From NCBI GenBank assembly GCA_015069325.1, contig SVIV01000001.1, positions 17,416 through 81,415 on the forward strand: 64,000 nucleotides of DNA, written 5' to 3'. The notes under the pieces are model-generated. The model ran no database searches, had not been told where the DNA came from, and was given only the letters and a program-made list of their open reading frames with translations. A program made the position numbers and the translations under genes. This document shows positions 19,689-30,446 of this stretch, one piece after another. Every line of letters begins with the position of its first letter. The first letter of the stretch is position 1. The stretch comes from Clostridiales bacterium (GTDB lineage Bacteria > Bacillota > Clostridia > Christensenellales > UBA1242).

Positions 19689-19717
19689 TTGACAAATAAA
19701 TTTTCATTTGCTATTAT
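19689..19717 (+). promoter_or_regulatory. Sigma-A-type promoter of tRNA-Asn
   Basis: TTGACA-17 nt-TATTAT. Confidence 0.75.
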
Positions 19718-19746
19718 TATATTGCAATCGTTGATTGCATCGATAT

Positions 19747-19821
19747 TCCCCAGTAGCTCAGTGGTGGAGCGCTCGGCTGTTAACCGATAGGTCGTAGGTT
19801 CGAATCCTACCTGGGGAGCCA
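19747..19821 (+). tRNA. tRNA-Asn (GTT), encodes CCA
   Basis: TCCCCAG/CTGGGGA acceptor, GTAGCTCAGTGGTGGAGC D-arm, CTGTTAACC anticodon region, GGTTCGAATCC T-loop. Confidence 0.97.
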
Positions 19822-19822
19822 T

Positions 19823-19854
19823 AACTTAGTGTCAGAAGGCATTAAGTTTTTTTT
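19823..19854 (+). terminator. Terminator of tRNA-Asn
   Basis: acttagtg-tcagaagg-cattaagt then T-tract. Confidence 0.75.
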
Positions 19855-19860
19855 ATTTTG

Positions 19861-19941
19861 TAGTGGCTAGTCAGATGCGTATTGCGAGAGCAATGCTAAC
19901 TATAACAAAGAGACCATCTCGTAAGCTGTGGTCTTTTTTTT
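19861..19941 (+). ncRNA. Candidate small structured RNA with own terminator
   Basis: TAGTGGC/GCTAACTA helix enclosing ATTGC-GAGA-GCAAT (GNRA loop), then AGACCA...TGGTCT-T8 terminator; no ORF. Confidence 0.35.
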
Positions 19942-20517
19942 GTTTTTTAGTTGAGCAATTTAATATAAGATAAATTCGGAGCGACTGTGTTTTTGGCACA
20001 ACTGTGTTTTGGATGAAAATTTGTTTGTAAAAATAGCATTAGTAAAATAAAGAAAGGAATAGGCATTTATTTGTAGGTATTATTGTGTTGATATTTATAA
20101 AAATAAAATTTAAATATTAGAAAATAAAATAAGAAAATATTAAAAATTAAAAATAATAATAAAAAATCAATATTTTAATTAAAATTTTATTATTTTTTTT
20201 GCAAATTATATAATTTAAAAAGGATTTTTTTTAATTCTTTTTATTTTTTATTGTAAAAATATTATTTAATTGCGGTTATATTTATGTGGTTTTGTCTAGG
20301 AAATAAATAAAGCAATAATGTTTCATATAAAAAATATTAAATTTATTAAAAAATATTAATTAGACAAAAATAATTAATTAAAACTCAATGTAAAATATTT
20401 ATTATGTATTTATATATTATAAAAATATTTTTTTATTTATTAAAATAAATATAAAAAATCGTTTGCTTGAAAAATAAAAAAATGTTAATATGATAATAAT
20501 AAATAAAGGGGTTTGTG

Positions 20518-23500
20518 ATGAAGAAAAAATATTTATTAGGAATTTTATTTTCGGTTTTTTCAATAGTCTTTGTTTCTGCCTGCAATAGTCCATCTAATAT
20601 TAAAGCCAATTTTAAGCAAGAAGAATATACTTTGTCTGTTGACGGCAGTATAAATTTTTTTGATGAATTTAGTGCAAGTGGAATAAATACTGACACAATA
20701 ACACTTGAATCTTCAAATGAAAATATCTTAAGAAAAGAAGAAGACTCTTTTATTGCGAAAAATTCAGGTTGGGCTTATGTTATTGCAAGAAGTGGAAACA
20801 ATATCCTTGCACAAGCGAAAGTCAATGTCCGATACAAATTTTCTTCTCCGCAAAATATTTCCATTTCAAACGAAGGTGTCTTGACTTGGGATCATTCATA
20901 TGTTACAAACTCAGAAAATGGGCAAACAATAAACGCACAAAAGTATTCTTTAAGTTATGGTTTGGTTCAAGAAGATACAACTGTAGCATATACAACAGCC
21001 CCAGTTATTACAACAAACTCTTACGCATTGCCTACTGACATCAAAGGCAACTATAAAATAAAACTTCAAGCAATTTCAACCAACAATTTATATGAAAATT
21101 CTGATATTATAGAAAACGAAGTAAATTATGGTGTAATGGGAAAACTTGAAAATATTATAGTTGAAAATTCATTGTCAGGCGGAGTTGTCAAAATTGCTTG
21201 GACGAAAAAGGCAAATGCTAAATACGATATTTTTGTTGAAGGATTTTTGGCCGAAGACGTTCCGGTTGCCGATGATGCAGGTCTCAGCACATTTTCATAT
21301 GATTTTTCTCCATATGAAAACGATGACAATATAAGATTAGATTTTGTTGCTAAGCCACAGTTGACAGGAAGTTCAATGCCGACCACTACGACAATTTATT
21401 TGAAAAGGGTTGCAAAACCAAGTATAAATTATTCTAATACAAATGGACAAATTTCTTTGTCTTCAGTTTCCAATACCAAGGGATATGTTTTGCAAGATGT
21501 AAACGATGTTTCTAATATAATAGATTTAGGCAAGAAAACTACATCATCGCTTGAAGATAAACAAGAAGGCGCATACACTCTGAAAGCATTGGCAATAGGG
21601 ATGGGAAAAAGTGGGACAAATTATTACATCAATGGATTGTATTCTAGTCCAATTACGGTTTATAAGCTTGCAAAGCCTGTAGTTGAATATAAAATGACTG
21701 AAAATGGAGTTTTGATTAGCATCACGCCTACTGATATAGCAACAAAGTATAAAATTACTTATGGTGCAGAAACGGCAACGGCAACTGATGCGGATATTAA
21801 TTCCGAGACTCAAAAGATTGAGAAAACAATTTCTTTATCAGCTGCAAATGCTGGCTTAGTGGAAATTTCAATTCAAGCGTTTCCACAAACTGGGGCAACC
21901 GTAAATGTTGGTGGAGAAAATTTTACAGAAAAAATTTTAAAGTCAGACGTTGAATCTTTCGCAGTTTATAAAACAGCGTCCATTAGAAACTTAGAACATT
22001 CTATTTCAGGCAAGAAATCAACAACCACATTTAATTTTAATAAGATTAGCAATGTTGAGCATAAGTTTGAGCTTTTCATAAATGACAATTTAATTTCAAA
22101 TAGTTTTGAGCATACTGGCAGTATTGTAAGGTTTGTGGTTGATGATCTTTCAAAAATAGCGTCTTTAGGCAATAAATATACTTTTAAAGTTAAGGCATAT
22201 TTAACCGATGCATATGGTGAGATTATTTCAACTACTGCTACTGAAGAAAAAATAATTTCAATTTTAGGTGTGGCAACAAAATCGGAAAGTCAAACAAATG
22301 GCTATTTCTCTTGGAACAGCATAAATGGTGCAAAGTATTTATATGAAGTATATGAAACAAATGCATCTGGAACAATTTTAAATCAAACACCTGTTCAAAC
22401 AAGCACGATAACTGGCACAACAATTGCCACAAAACTTGAGTGTGGATATTATAAAATAAGGGTATATTCAATAGGTAATAATAGAGATTTGTTGGACGCT
22501 CATTTTGAAGATGCTAGCAAATACCTTGAAATGGATTTCTTTGTAACAGAAAAAATCGCCACTCCAACAGTTGTATTTATCCCAGGCGGAGAAAACAATC
22601 AACTTGAAATCACAAGCACCGAGTATGCAAAAAAATACCAAGTTTCTGTAAATCGAATAATTGATGGTGTTGGCGTAATTGCAGCAGATGGATCGGGGAC
22701 ATATATTTTTAACAATAATTTTACTGCGGTAGGCACTTATAATGTCGAAGTAGTTGTTGATTGTGGTGATTGTCCAGAAGGTAAGGAAATTCATCTTCCT
22801 TCAGATAGTGCAAGTTTAACAGTTACTCGTATTGCAAGCGCAGCTTATGATGAAGTTGGAGATACTAATGACGGTGTAAAACTAATTAAAAACTCATATG
22901 GGCAAATTACAGGTCAACAATTGGTTGTCAAAAAAGCGGATTATTTAAAACAACTTGAAGCAAAAAGGGGAGAAACAACACTTGCCACAACTACTAATGG
23001 AGAATATTTTATAATTGATATGACTTCAAATGAGTTTGGAAGCAACTATACAATCACCCTTACAAACATTGCTCAAGATGCGGTTGAATCAAATTATTAT
23101 TTAAATTCAGCAACAACAAGCTATTCATTTGCTAAAGTTCAAACTCCAACAAATCTTTCATATAATAATGGAATTTTATCATTTGAATGTAATGACAATA
23201 AAATAGAATCAATTTATCTTTATATTACAACTTATAAAAATGATTTGGCGGGATATTGTTATATATTAGAACTGACAGAAGGAATTGGAGCTGGCACGAC
23301 TCAAATAGATTTGCAAACTGCAATTAATGACGCAATAGAAGATAATGATTATTTCAAAAATGCTTATGACTCTATGGATTACTTAAAGGTAACAATGCAA
23401 TCAGTAGCAAATACTTTATCAGGTGGCGTGCATTATTTGCCTTCTACTGTTAGTGCAGGTATAGAAATATCTGACCTTTCGCCTGTTTCATTGGCATTTG

Positions 23501-26500
23501 ATCAAGCATCAGAAACACTTTCTTGGACAACAATTGAAGATGGACTATATGATATTTATATCAATGGAACAAAAGTGATGCAAAATCAAGCAAATACATC
23601 AATTGCTCTTGCGGAAATCACAGGCTTTGATAAGACCATATTGCAAGAAATTACAGTTGTGGCAAAACATTCAAAATATTTTAATGCAAAACAATCTAAT
23701 TCAATTAAAATCAAACAGCTATCTTGTCCAACGTCGGTGAGCATAGAAAAAGACGGCGAGAAGTTTAATTTAAATATTAATTTCAGTGCAAACAATGCAA
23801 TAAGTAAAGTTCAAATAGATGCAACTGATTGCACTTATACAAAAGGAAATAATTTTGCAACAAGCGAAATTACTAGTGCGGGCAAAAAAGAAATTCTGTT
23901 GATTGCCGGTGAAGAAGCTGTTGACGGTGTGTATTATTTAGATAGTAGTAAGGTTGAATTTACGCTTCAAACAATTGGAAATATCGTGCTTACTCAAGAA
24001 GCAGATACAATCAAGTGGAATAATCCAAGTGATAATATTATGAGATATAATTCATTGAATCCATATAATGTTATCTTGACTCTTGTTGACACAGATGGCT
24101 CTATAACAAAGAGTGAAATTTGGACAAAAGAAGAGAAATACATTAGTTTAATGGAGTTAGAAGAATTGTTTGGTGTAGATTTTAATGATGAAACAAAAGA
24201 TTTTACTCTTTACGCACAAGCAGTATTTAACTTATCTTATTCACTAAACTTGACGGTTTCAGGAGCAATAGGGTTATTTGAAGATAGCGCAGTATCAAAC
24301 GTTATCACGTTATATAAATTGCAAAGCATTACAGGTGTAAATTATACAGCAAAAGATTCTTCGTTAATAACAAATGACGAAGTGGCAAAGAAAATGAATG
24401 GCAATGTGGAATTCTCATTTGCTGACAAGTGGAGTTCGCTTGATAATGTAAACTTTATAATTACAATAGGCGATACACCTTTTACAGTGCCTGCAAGAAA
24501 TGCAAGTATCACTGGCTTATATTCTGTGAAACTTGAAGGAAGCACTTGGAAGATATCAATTCCTGTGCAACTATTCAGCACAAAAACTGTAGAAATTAAA
24601 TTACAGGTTTCAAGAACTGGCAGTTTGACTTCAGATGAATCGACTTTAACTGTTGCAAGGCTTGACAAAGTGGCAGAGATGAATCTTTCTCAAGAAGGAG
24701 TATTGACAGTTACGGATAGTCAAGTTGGCGTAAAATATGCCTTGACAATAAATCACGCAGATGGCAAGAAAACTCAAGTTTTTGATAAAGATGAAATTTC
24801 TGCAATTGATATTACTACAGGCCATTGGCTTGGAGCCTTTGGTGCGGGAGATTATACTATTTTGGTTGTTGCTTATGACGAAGAAGGAAATGTTCTTCCA
24901 TCAATTCAAGCATTAGAATATAAATCTCATCAGTATGAAGGAATTAAAAATATAGATATTGATGAAGAAGGAAGAATTATTTTAACAGTAGGTGCTGACA
25001 GTTATACAAATGCTGTATTTACTGCAAAAACAACCGTTGAAGGAAAAACATATACAAAAACATTTGTTCCAACACTTATGGGTAATACTGGTGATGGAGC
25101 AGAATATATGTATTACATCTCAATGAAAGATGCAGTTGATCTTTTTGAAGCAGAACTTCTTGCAGATGGAATAGATGTTTATCGTGGTTATGAATTTTCA
25201 TTCACTGTTCGCGATGAAGACGGAATAAATACCGCTTGGAAAACAATTTCATTTGTATTCAGTGGAGATTATGACACTCAAGATCTCACACCAGAATTCA
25301 AGCGTGCAGGATTAGATGAAGACTACATTGTGTTTACTATGAGTGAAATGGTTGAGACAAGTTCAATTTATACTAAATATATTGCTTCTTACACAACAAC
25401 CGATGAAGAAGGCAATCAGGTTATTGCAAATCGAGAAAAAGAAGTTTCTTATTCTACAATCGGAATTCCACTTTCAACAATTCAAGGTTATTGGATTGAA
25501 GGGGAAAATGGCGGAAGATTTTCAAAAACAAACAATTCAAGTGGCTCAGAAGTTGCAAAAGCTTGTTATGCGGTGAAACTTAACGATGTTCTGGCTGACT
25601 TGGAATGCGGTCAATATACAATCAAAACATATAGGACCGCTATTGATGGTGAAGGCAATTATATTCAATATTCAACATTTACTCTCACCGGCTATAAACT
25701 TTGCACAGTCAAAGACTCTGATGAAGAAGGAGAAGTAAGTCTCAACGTTTCAAACGGATATCTTCTTGAATGGCAAAAAGATAATAAAGATTTAAGTGAG
25801 AAAGCACAGCAAGAAAACGCTTATTATGTTGTCGTTACTGACGGCGAAAACACAAAGAAATTCTTGACAAATGTTTTAGTTTATGATCTGCGCACTTGCG
25901 GACTTGAAATCAACAAAGAATATCAAGTGAGTGTGGTTGCATTAAGCACAGACTCAACAGTTATTGCATCAAACGAATCAAGAAGTATTACTATTAGTCA
26001 ATATGGGAAGCCAAGCAATCCAACGGTTGAACAAGGTGTGTTGGGATTTGATTTAAGTGCAACTCAAAGCGAAAGCGGAACTCTTTTTGGAGACATCGCT
26101 CTCAGCGGCAGTGCAGAAAACTATCAACAAACTATTACAGAGACTGAAATTTATAGCAGTCCATTCAGTTTCAATATCGAAAATATAGCAAAAGAAAAAA
26201 TTAGAATTAAATTTACAACAATCACTGCACAGAACGCAGAAGGAAAGGCGTATTATATTACAGTAAAAGCGATTGACTTATTATTGGATTATGAAGTAGA
26301 TGGGAAGTCTTACTTTACCCTTCTTGAAGAATATAAGGCAACAATTACTGATGAAAAAACCAGCGCAATGATTGAAAGCATTTTGGCTTCAAGGCGTGGC
26401 CTTGGCACAGACGAGTATTTGTTTGATGATGAAGGGACTATAATTCCTATGGGATTATACGAAGTATCATTTGTTCAAGTTATCAGAGAAAACGATAATG

Positions 26501-29500
26501 ACGTAAAATTTATTGAATCGGTGCCAACTTCTTCTATGAGAGTATATCTTTCTCCGGGGGCATCAATAGAACTTAAGCAAGAAGACTTCAACGGAAAAGA
26601 ACTTCAATATACTCTTACAGTGACACCAAATAAAACGGCAACAACTTCAGATGGTGTTACATACATTGAAACAACAGCAACAAAATATAGAATGTTATTT
26701 AGGGGTAAGACTCTGGATTATACTTATAAAGTTGATTTTGAATACGATGGTAGAGTTTGGACGGGCACTTTTGACGGAGAAAACATCAATAGCACATCAG
26801 TTGGGTTGGTTGTTGAAACAATGTCCCTGACAAACCACGAAGGAGTGTATTATTTTAGAATAAATATGTCTCTTCTTAGAAAGGCAATAGACAAAATCCT
26901 TTCAGCAAGTGAACAAGAGTTTGAAATTCACACAGAATATAATGTTGATATTTATGCAATGTCAAATGGCGATAAGGGCGTCCTTAATGGAAAGAGTGGT
27001 AAGTTTACCATTACTTATCAAGATTTTGATATTGAGAGTATGAGTTTAGATAAAGGTGTTATTAAACTTCCTTCAACGTCTGAAGGCAATTTGATTGTCA
27101 GATATGCATATGCAACAACAGCAAATACAGTTGAATCATTTGTTGTTGAAAAAGGGGAAACAGAGATCGATCTTGCTCCTATAGCAAAGGCAGGAGAGCT
27201 TGCTTTCATTACGTTCTCTTTGAAAGGTAATCATACATATAATTCAATGAGTGTTGAAAGTGAAATTTATGGAATTTCAAATCCATATAAACTTTCAAAA
27301 CCTTCAGTTGAATCATTAAACAACAATTTAAGAATTACATACAGTTCGGCCGACCTTGCCGATGAAGTAAAAAATGCAATGGGTGGCGAAATTTCTTACG
27401 TTGTGGCAAACAATAGTGGTGGTTCTCACATTTCAAATACAACTACAAATCAAATTGACTATCAAGTTGGTGAGTTTGTTGAAGAAAAGAATGCATCTGA
27501 ATTTTATGTGTATCTTCAAGGAAACAATGGAAACTTCAAAAAACTTGTTAGTGGTGATGCATACTTTACAAATAGCGCATATTATGATTATCAACTTGCT
27601 TTGGTTGAAAGAGAAAACTTGCTGTTTGATAGAAACGGAAATTTACTTCAAGTTATCTTTAAATCAGAAACAGATTCAATTGAGGCGAAAATGTTAAATT
27701 ATCGCCAAGAGACGGTTGATGTTTTCTATGAAGTAGAACGTGGTAGCATTAGTTTTGATATGCCACTTACATTTACAGAAAATGTATTTACTGAAGACGA
27801 TTTACTTGCAAATATTCTTTATCAAGTAACTATTAAATATTACGATAAGAGTGATGACGACAAAACTTCTAGTCCGGAATATGTTGCAACACTTTATCTT
27901 ACTCAAGAACATTTGGTTGATGGTAAGCTTTGGCTTGATGGGCAGCTTGTAAATCAAGCATATCAAAAGGCGCATTCAGATGCTCCACATTACGATTTGG
28001 CTTCATTTGAAGTTACAGCACTTGTTGCAAATGAAGTGGGCAATGGAGGGGTTGTTGCTATCAATAAGAAACATTATTCAATTGATGGAAGTTTTAAATC
28101 TGTTGATGGTGCATACTTATTAAGGTCAACTACCGAGCTTACTCTTGACGGAACCGATGAAAAGAAATTTGCTCATCCAAATCAAGCAAAAAGGCCAACA
28201 GCTCAAGGTTGGCTTACAATGCAAGATGGAGAGATTAAATTTATTACTGATCCTGAAGTGCATAAGGATGTTACCGGATCAGAATACAAAGACAGCGAAA
28301 TTATGAAAATGCTTGTTTTGCTTGATGAATATGATGTTACTGGATCAAAAATAACAGGAAAGCAATATGAAATTCAAGGGAAATTGCGAGTTACTGATGA
28401 AACTGAAGGCAGAGTTGGAAGGTTTATTCCTGACGATTTTACTGACGATGTAATTCAGTATTTAAAAGGCAACAAATTTAAAGTTTCACTTATGACTTAT
28501 AATGATGATCAGTTGCTTTCATTGCCATTAGAAATTGAAAATGTTTACAAAATGCCAGACATTAAGGGCAATTATGAAATTAGAGTCAAAGAAAATATTG
28601 GAGATGGCGGTTTGGTTACAGGATATACAACTTATATTGACTTCTCAAAATATTTTGCTAATTTTAAAGTCAATAATAGCAATACATTCTATTCAATTAA
28701 AATGATTATAGATTTAGGTGATAATAAGTCAGTTACAGTTACTTTGACTGCAAGCAACCCAACATATGATTTGAAAAATAATATTGAATCACTTTCAATT
28801 CAAGCACAAGACTCTCAGCCTTACGGGACAGACAATCGTATTTTACTTATTAATAGTGATGTCTTAGATGTTTCAGTGTTAAAGACAACCTATGAAGCAA
28901 AAGTAATTGATGGCGAAGAACAAGGAATCATTTCTTGGAATGAAGAAACTTCAGGGTTTGATTGGATTGGCGGCGAAGACGGTGTGGAATATGAATTCTT
29001 CTACAAACTGGTTATGTCTTCAAATACCGAAATAGGTATTACTTCAAATTCGTTCTATCTTCCAAAAAATATGGGAACAGTTAAATCGTTCTTAATCCAA
29101 GCAAGAAACAAGAGCTTGGTTGACGAAAAAGGTAATAATGTAATTTATTTATTCGGTGAAAGTATTGTGTCGGAAGAATTAAACGGAACAGTGAATTTGT
29201 TCCACAGCGGAGACGGAAGTAAAGGCAATCCATATTTAATTCAAACAATCAGCAATAATGCAACAGGTGTTGTTGAAAGAACTGCACTTCAGCAGTTTAA
29301 CGCAATGAGACTTCGAAATTATGAAGGCGTTCATTTCAAATTAATGGAAAATATTATTATTACGATTGGCGAAAATTTTATGCCAATGACAGAGTTCAAC
29401 GCAAACTTAAATGGTAATGGTAAGACGATTGAGATTAGAGCCGGCAATTTAAACAAAATGTCTTCAGATTATTTAGCAAAAGGCATATTAGGACAAGAAT

Positions 29501-30411
29501 ATTCATTTGGATATTACTATTCTATGTTTGAAAAACTAAATAAAACAGCGGTTGTAGAAAAGTTAAATATTAAGTATACAATTAATAATAATTCAATCTC
29601 ATCAAAATATATGATTTTTGCACCTATCGCAGCAATAAATGAAGGGACAATAAAAAATGTTACAACGATTTCATTGAACATTAATGCCTTAGGTGGAGAA
29701 GGAGACAATCGTGCTGTAATAGCGGGTATTGCTGGTGTGAATTATGGCAACATTTTAAATTGCAATAATGATAGTGATTTTACTTACACAATCGTGCAAA
29801 ACTTAAGTTGTATGACATTCTATGCAGGAATAAGTGCATTCAATGAAACCGGCAGTGCAATATTCAACTGTTGCAACAATGGAAACATTAACATTACATC
29901 ACAGACATATGGACTGAATGTTTATGTAGGGGCGATTACCATTAAAAATGCGGGCGGAGTTTACGCCTGTGCAAATAATGGAGATATAGCTGTTCAAGGT
30001 CAGTCGTCTTCATTCAAAGGGGCATACTATATTTCTGGGTGTGCAATTGTGAATAATGGCGGGACAATAAACAACAGCTTCAATAAAGGCAAGCTTAGTG
30101 CGAGCAATTATACTTCAAGCAGTATTAGTGGAATTGTTATAAAAATCGGTGCAGGATCATTACAATCAGTAGCAGATGTGGCTAATAATAAAATTGCACA
30201 GGATTGCTCACAAAATGTATCTTCAAAAGATTGTTATTATCTTTCAGGCGTTGACAAACCAGAGCATTTGAATGGATATACGCTTTCAGGTGAAGTTGAT
30301 ATGACTTTAGAAGTAATCACGATTTATGTTGACGGCGTAAACTATGACTGCTCATTATCTATTACTGGTAATAGCGCAAGTGGATACATTCCAAAAATAA
30401 CTATTAAGTAA
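20518..30411 (+). CDS. Giant lipoprotein (~3300 aa) with many Ig/FN3-like repeats and C-terminal GLUG/beta-helix-like region
   Basis: Lipobox SIVFVSACNSP; repeated beta-sandwich-like units; C-term GDGSKGNPYLIQTISN...HFKLMENIIITIG...FNANLNGNGKTI... followed by IFNCCNNGNINI-type repeats. Confidence 0.85.
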   Translation: MKKKYLLGILFSVFSIVFVSACNSPSNIKANFKQEEYTLSVDGSINFFDEFSASGINTDTITLESSNENILRKEEDSFIAKNSGWAYVIARSGNNILAQAKVNVRYKFSSPQNISISNEGVLTWDHSYVTNSENGQTINAQKYSLSYGLVQEDTTVAYTTAPVITTNSYALPTDIKGNYKIKLQAISTNNLYENSDIIENEVNYGVMGKLENIIVENSLSGGVVKIAWTKKANAKYDIFVEGFLAEDVPVADDAGLSTFSYDFSPYENDDNIRLDFVAKPQLTGSSMPTTTTIYLKRVAKPSINYSNTNGQISLSSVSNTKGYVLQDVNDVSNIIDLGKKTTSSLEDKQEGAYTLKALAIGMGKSGTNYYINGLYSSPITVYKLAKPVVEYKMTENGVLISITPTDIATKYKITYGAETATATDADINSETQKIEKTISLSAANAGLVEISIQAFPQTGATVNVGGENFTEKILKSDVESFAVYKTASIRNLEHSISGKKSTTTFNFNKISNVEHKFELFINDNLISNSFEHTGSIVRFVVDDLSKIASLGNKYTFKVKAYLTDAYGEIISTTATEEKIISILGVATKSESQTNGYFSWNSINGAKYLYEVYETNASGTILNQTPVQTSTITGTTIATKLECGYYKIRVYSIGNNRDLLDAHFEDASKYLEMDFFVTEKIATPTVVFIPGGENNQLEITSTEYAKKYQVSVNRIIDGVGVIAADGSGTYIFNNNFTAVGTYNVEVVVDCGDCPEGKEIHLPSDSASLTVTRIASAAYDEVGDTNDGVKLIKNSYGQITGQQLVVKKADYLKQLEAKRGETTLATTTNGEYFIIDMTSNEFGSNYTITLTNIAQDAVESNYYLNSATTSYSFAKVQTPTNLSYNNGILSFECNDNKIESIYLYITTYKNDLAGYCYILELTEGIGAGTTQIDLQTAINDAIEDNDYFKNAYDSMDYLKVTMQSVANTLSGGVHYLPSTVSAGIEISDLSPVSLAFDQASETLSWTTIEDGLYDIYINGTKVMQNQANTSIALAEITGFDKTILQEITVVAKHSKYFNAKQSNSIKIKQLSCPTSVSIEKDGEKFNLNINFSANNAISKVQIDATDCTYTKGNNFATSEITSAGKKEILLIAGEEAVDGVYYLDSSKVEFTLQTIGNIVLTQEADTIKWNNPSDNIMRYNSLNPYNVILTLVDTDGSITKSEIWTKEEKYISLMELEELFGVDFNDETKDFTLYAQAVFNLSYSLNLTVSGAIGLFEDSAVSNVITLYKLQSITGVNYTAKDSSLITNDEVAKKMNGNVEFSFADKWSSLDNVNFIITIGDTPFTVPARNASITGLYSVKLEGSTWKISIPVQLFSTKTVEIKLQVSRTGSLTSDESTLTVARLDKVAEMNLSQEGVLTVTDSQVGVKYALTINHADGKKTQVFDKDEISAIDITTGHWLGAFGAGDYTILVVAYDEEGNVLPSIQALEYKSHQYEGIKNIDIDEEGRIILTVGADSYTNAVFTAKTTVEGKTYTKTFVPTLMGNTGDGAEYMYYISMKDAVDLFEAELLADGIDVYRGYEFSFTVRDEDGINTAWKTISFVFSGDYDTQDLTPEFKRAGLDEDYIVFTMSEMVETSSIYTKYIASYTTTDEEGNQVIANREKEVSYSTIGIPLSTIQGYWIEGENGGRFSKTNNSSGSEVAKACYAVKLNDVLADLECGQYTIKTYRTAIDGEGNYIQYSTFTLTGYKLCTVKDSDEEGEVSLNVSNGYLLEWQKDNKDLSEKAQQENAYYVVVTDGENTKKFLTNVLVYDLRTCGLEINKEYQVSVVALSTDSTVIASNESRSITISQYGKPSNPTVEQGVLGFDLSATQSESGTLFGDIALSGSAENYQQTITETEIYSSPFSFNIENIAKEKIRIKFTTITAQNAEGKAYYITVKAIDLLLDYEVDGKSYFTLLEEYKATITDEKTSAMIESILASRRGLGTDEYLFDDEGTIIPMGLYEVSFVQVIRENDNDVKFIESVPTSSMRVYLSPGASIELKQEDFNGKELQYTLTVTPNKTATTSDGVTYIETTATKYRMLFRGKTLDYTYKVDFEYDGRVWTGTFDGENINSTSVGLVVETMSLTNHEGVYYFRINMSLLRKAIDKILSASEQEFEIHTEYNVDIYAMSNGDKGVLNGKSGKFTITYQDFDIESMSLDKGVIKLPSTSEGNLIVRYAYATTANTVESFVVEKGETEIDLAPIAKAGELAFITFSLKGNHTYNSMSVESEIYGISNPYKLSKPSVESLNNNLRITYSSADLADEVKNAMGGEISYVVANNSGGSHISNTTTNQIDYQVGEFVEEKNASEFYVYLQGNNGNFKKLVSGDAYFTNSAYYDYQLALVERENLLFDRNGNLLQVIFKSETDSIEAKMLNYRQETVDVFYEVERGSISFDMPLTFTENVFTEDDLLANILYQVTIKYYDKSDDDKTSSPEYVATLYLTQEHLVDGKLWLDGQLVNQAYQKAHSDAPHYDLASFEVTALVANEVGNGGVVAINKKHYSIDGSFKSVDGAYLLRSTTELTLDGTDEKKFAHPNQAKRPTAQGWLTMQDGEIKFITDPEVHKDVTGSEYKDSEIMKMLVLLDEYDVTGSKITGKQYEIQGKLRVTDETEGRVGRFIPDDFTDDVIQYLKGNKFKVSLMTYNDDQLLSLPLEIENVYKMPDIKGNYEIRVKENIGDGGLVTGYTTYIDFSKYFANFKVNNSNTFYSIKMIIDLGDNKSVTVTLTASNPTYDLKNNIESLSIQAQDSQPYGTDNRILLINSDVLDVSVLKTTYEAKVIDGEEQGIISWNEETSGFDWIGGEDGVEYEFFYKLVMSSNTEIGITSNSFYLPKNMGTVKSFLIQARNKSLVDEKGNNVIYLFGESIVSEELNGTVNLFHSGDGSKGNPYLIQTISNNATGVVERTALQQFNAMRLRNYEGVHFKLMENIIITIGENFMPMTEFNANLNGNGKTIEIRAGNLNKMSSDYLAKGILGQEYSFGYYYSMFEKLNKTAVVEKLNIKYTINNNSISSKYMIFAPIAAINEGTIKNVTTISLNINALGGEGDNRAVIAGIAGVNYGNILNCNNDSDFTYTIVQNLSCMTFYAGISAFNETGSAIFNCCNNGNINITSQTYGLNVYVGAITIKNAGGVYACANNGDIAVQGQSSSFKGAYYISGCAIVNNGGTINNSFNKGKLSASNYTSSSISGIVIKIGAGSLQSVADVANNKIAQDCSQNVSSKDCYYLSGVDKPEHLNGYTLSGEVDMTLEVITIYVDGVNYDCSLSITGNSASGYIPKITIK

Positions 30412-30446
30412 GTTATGAAAAAAGGATATCGAGAATATCATAAAAT

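Noticed and set aside
20769-29708. Numerous short antisense or out-of-frame ORFs inside the giant lipoprotein gene
   Set aside because: Shadow ORFs of a long AT-rich coding sequence; no RBS-start combinations or recognisable domains.
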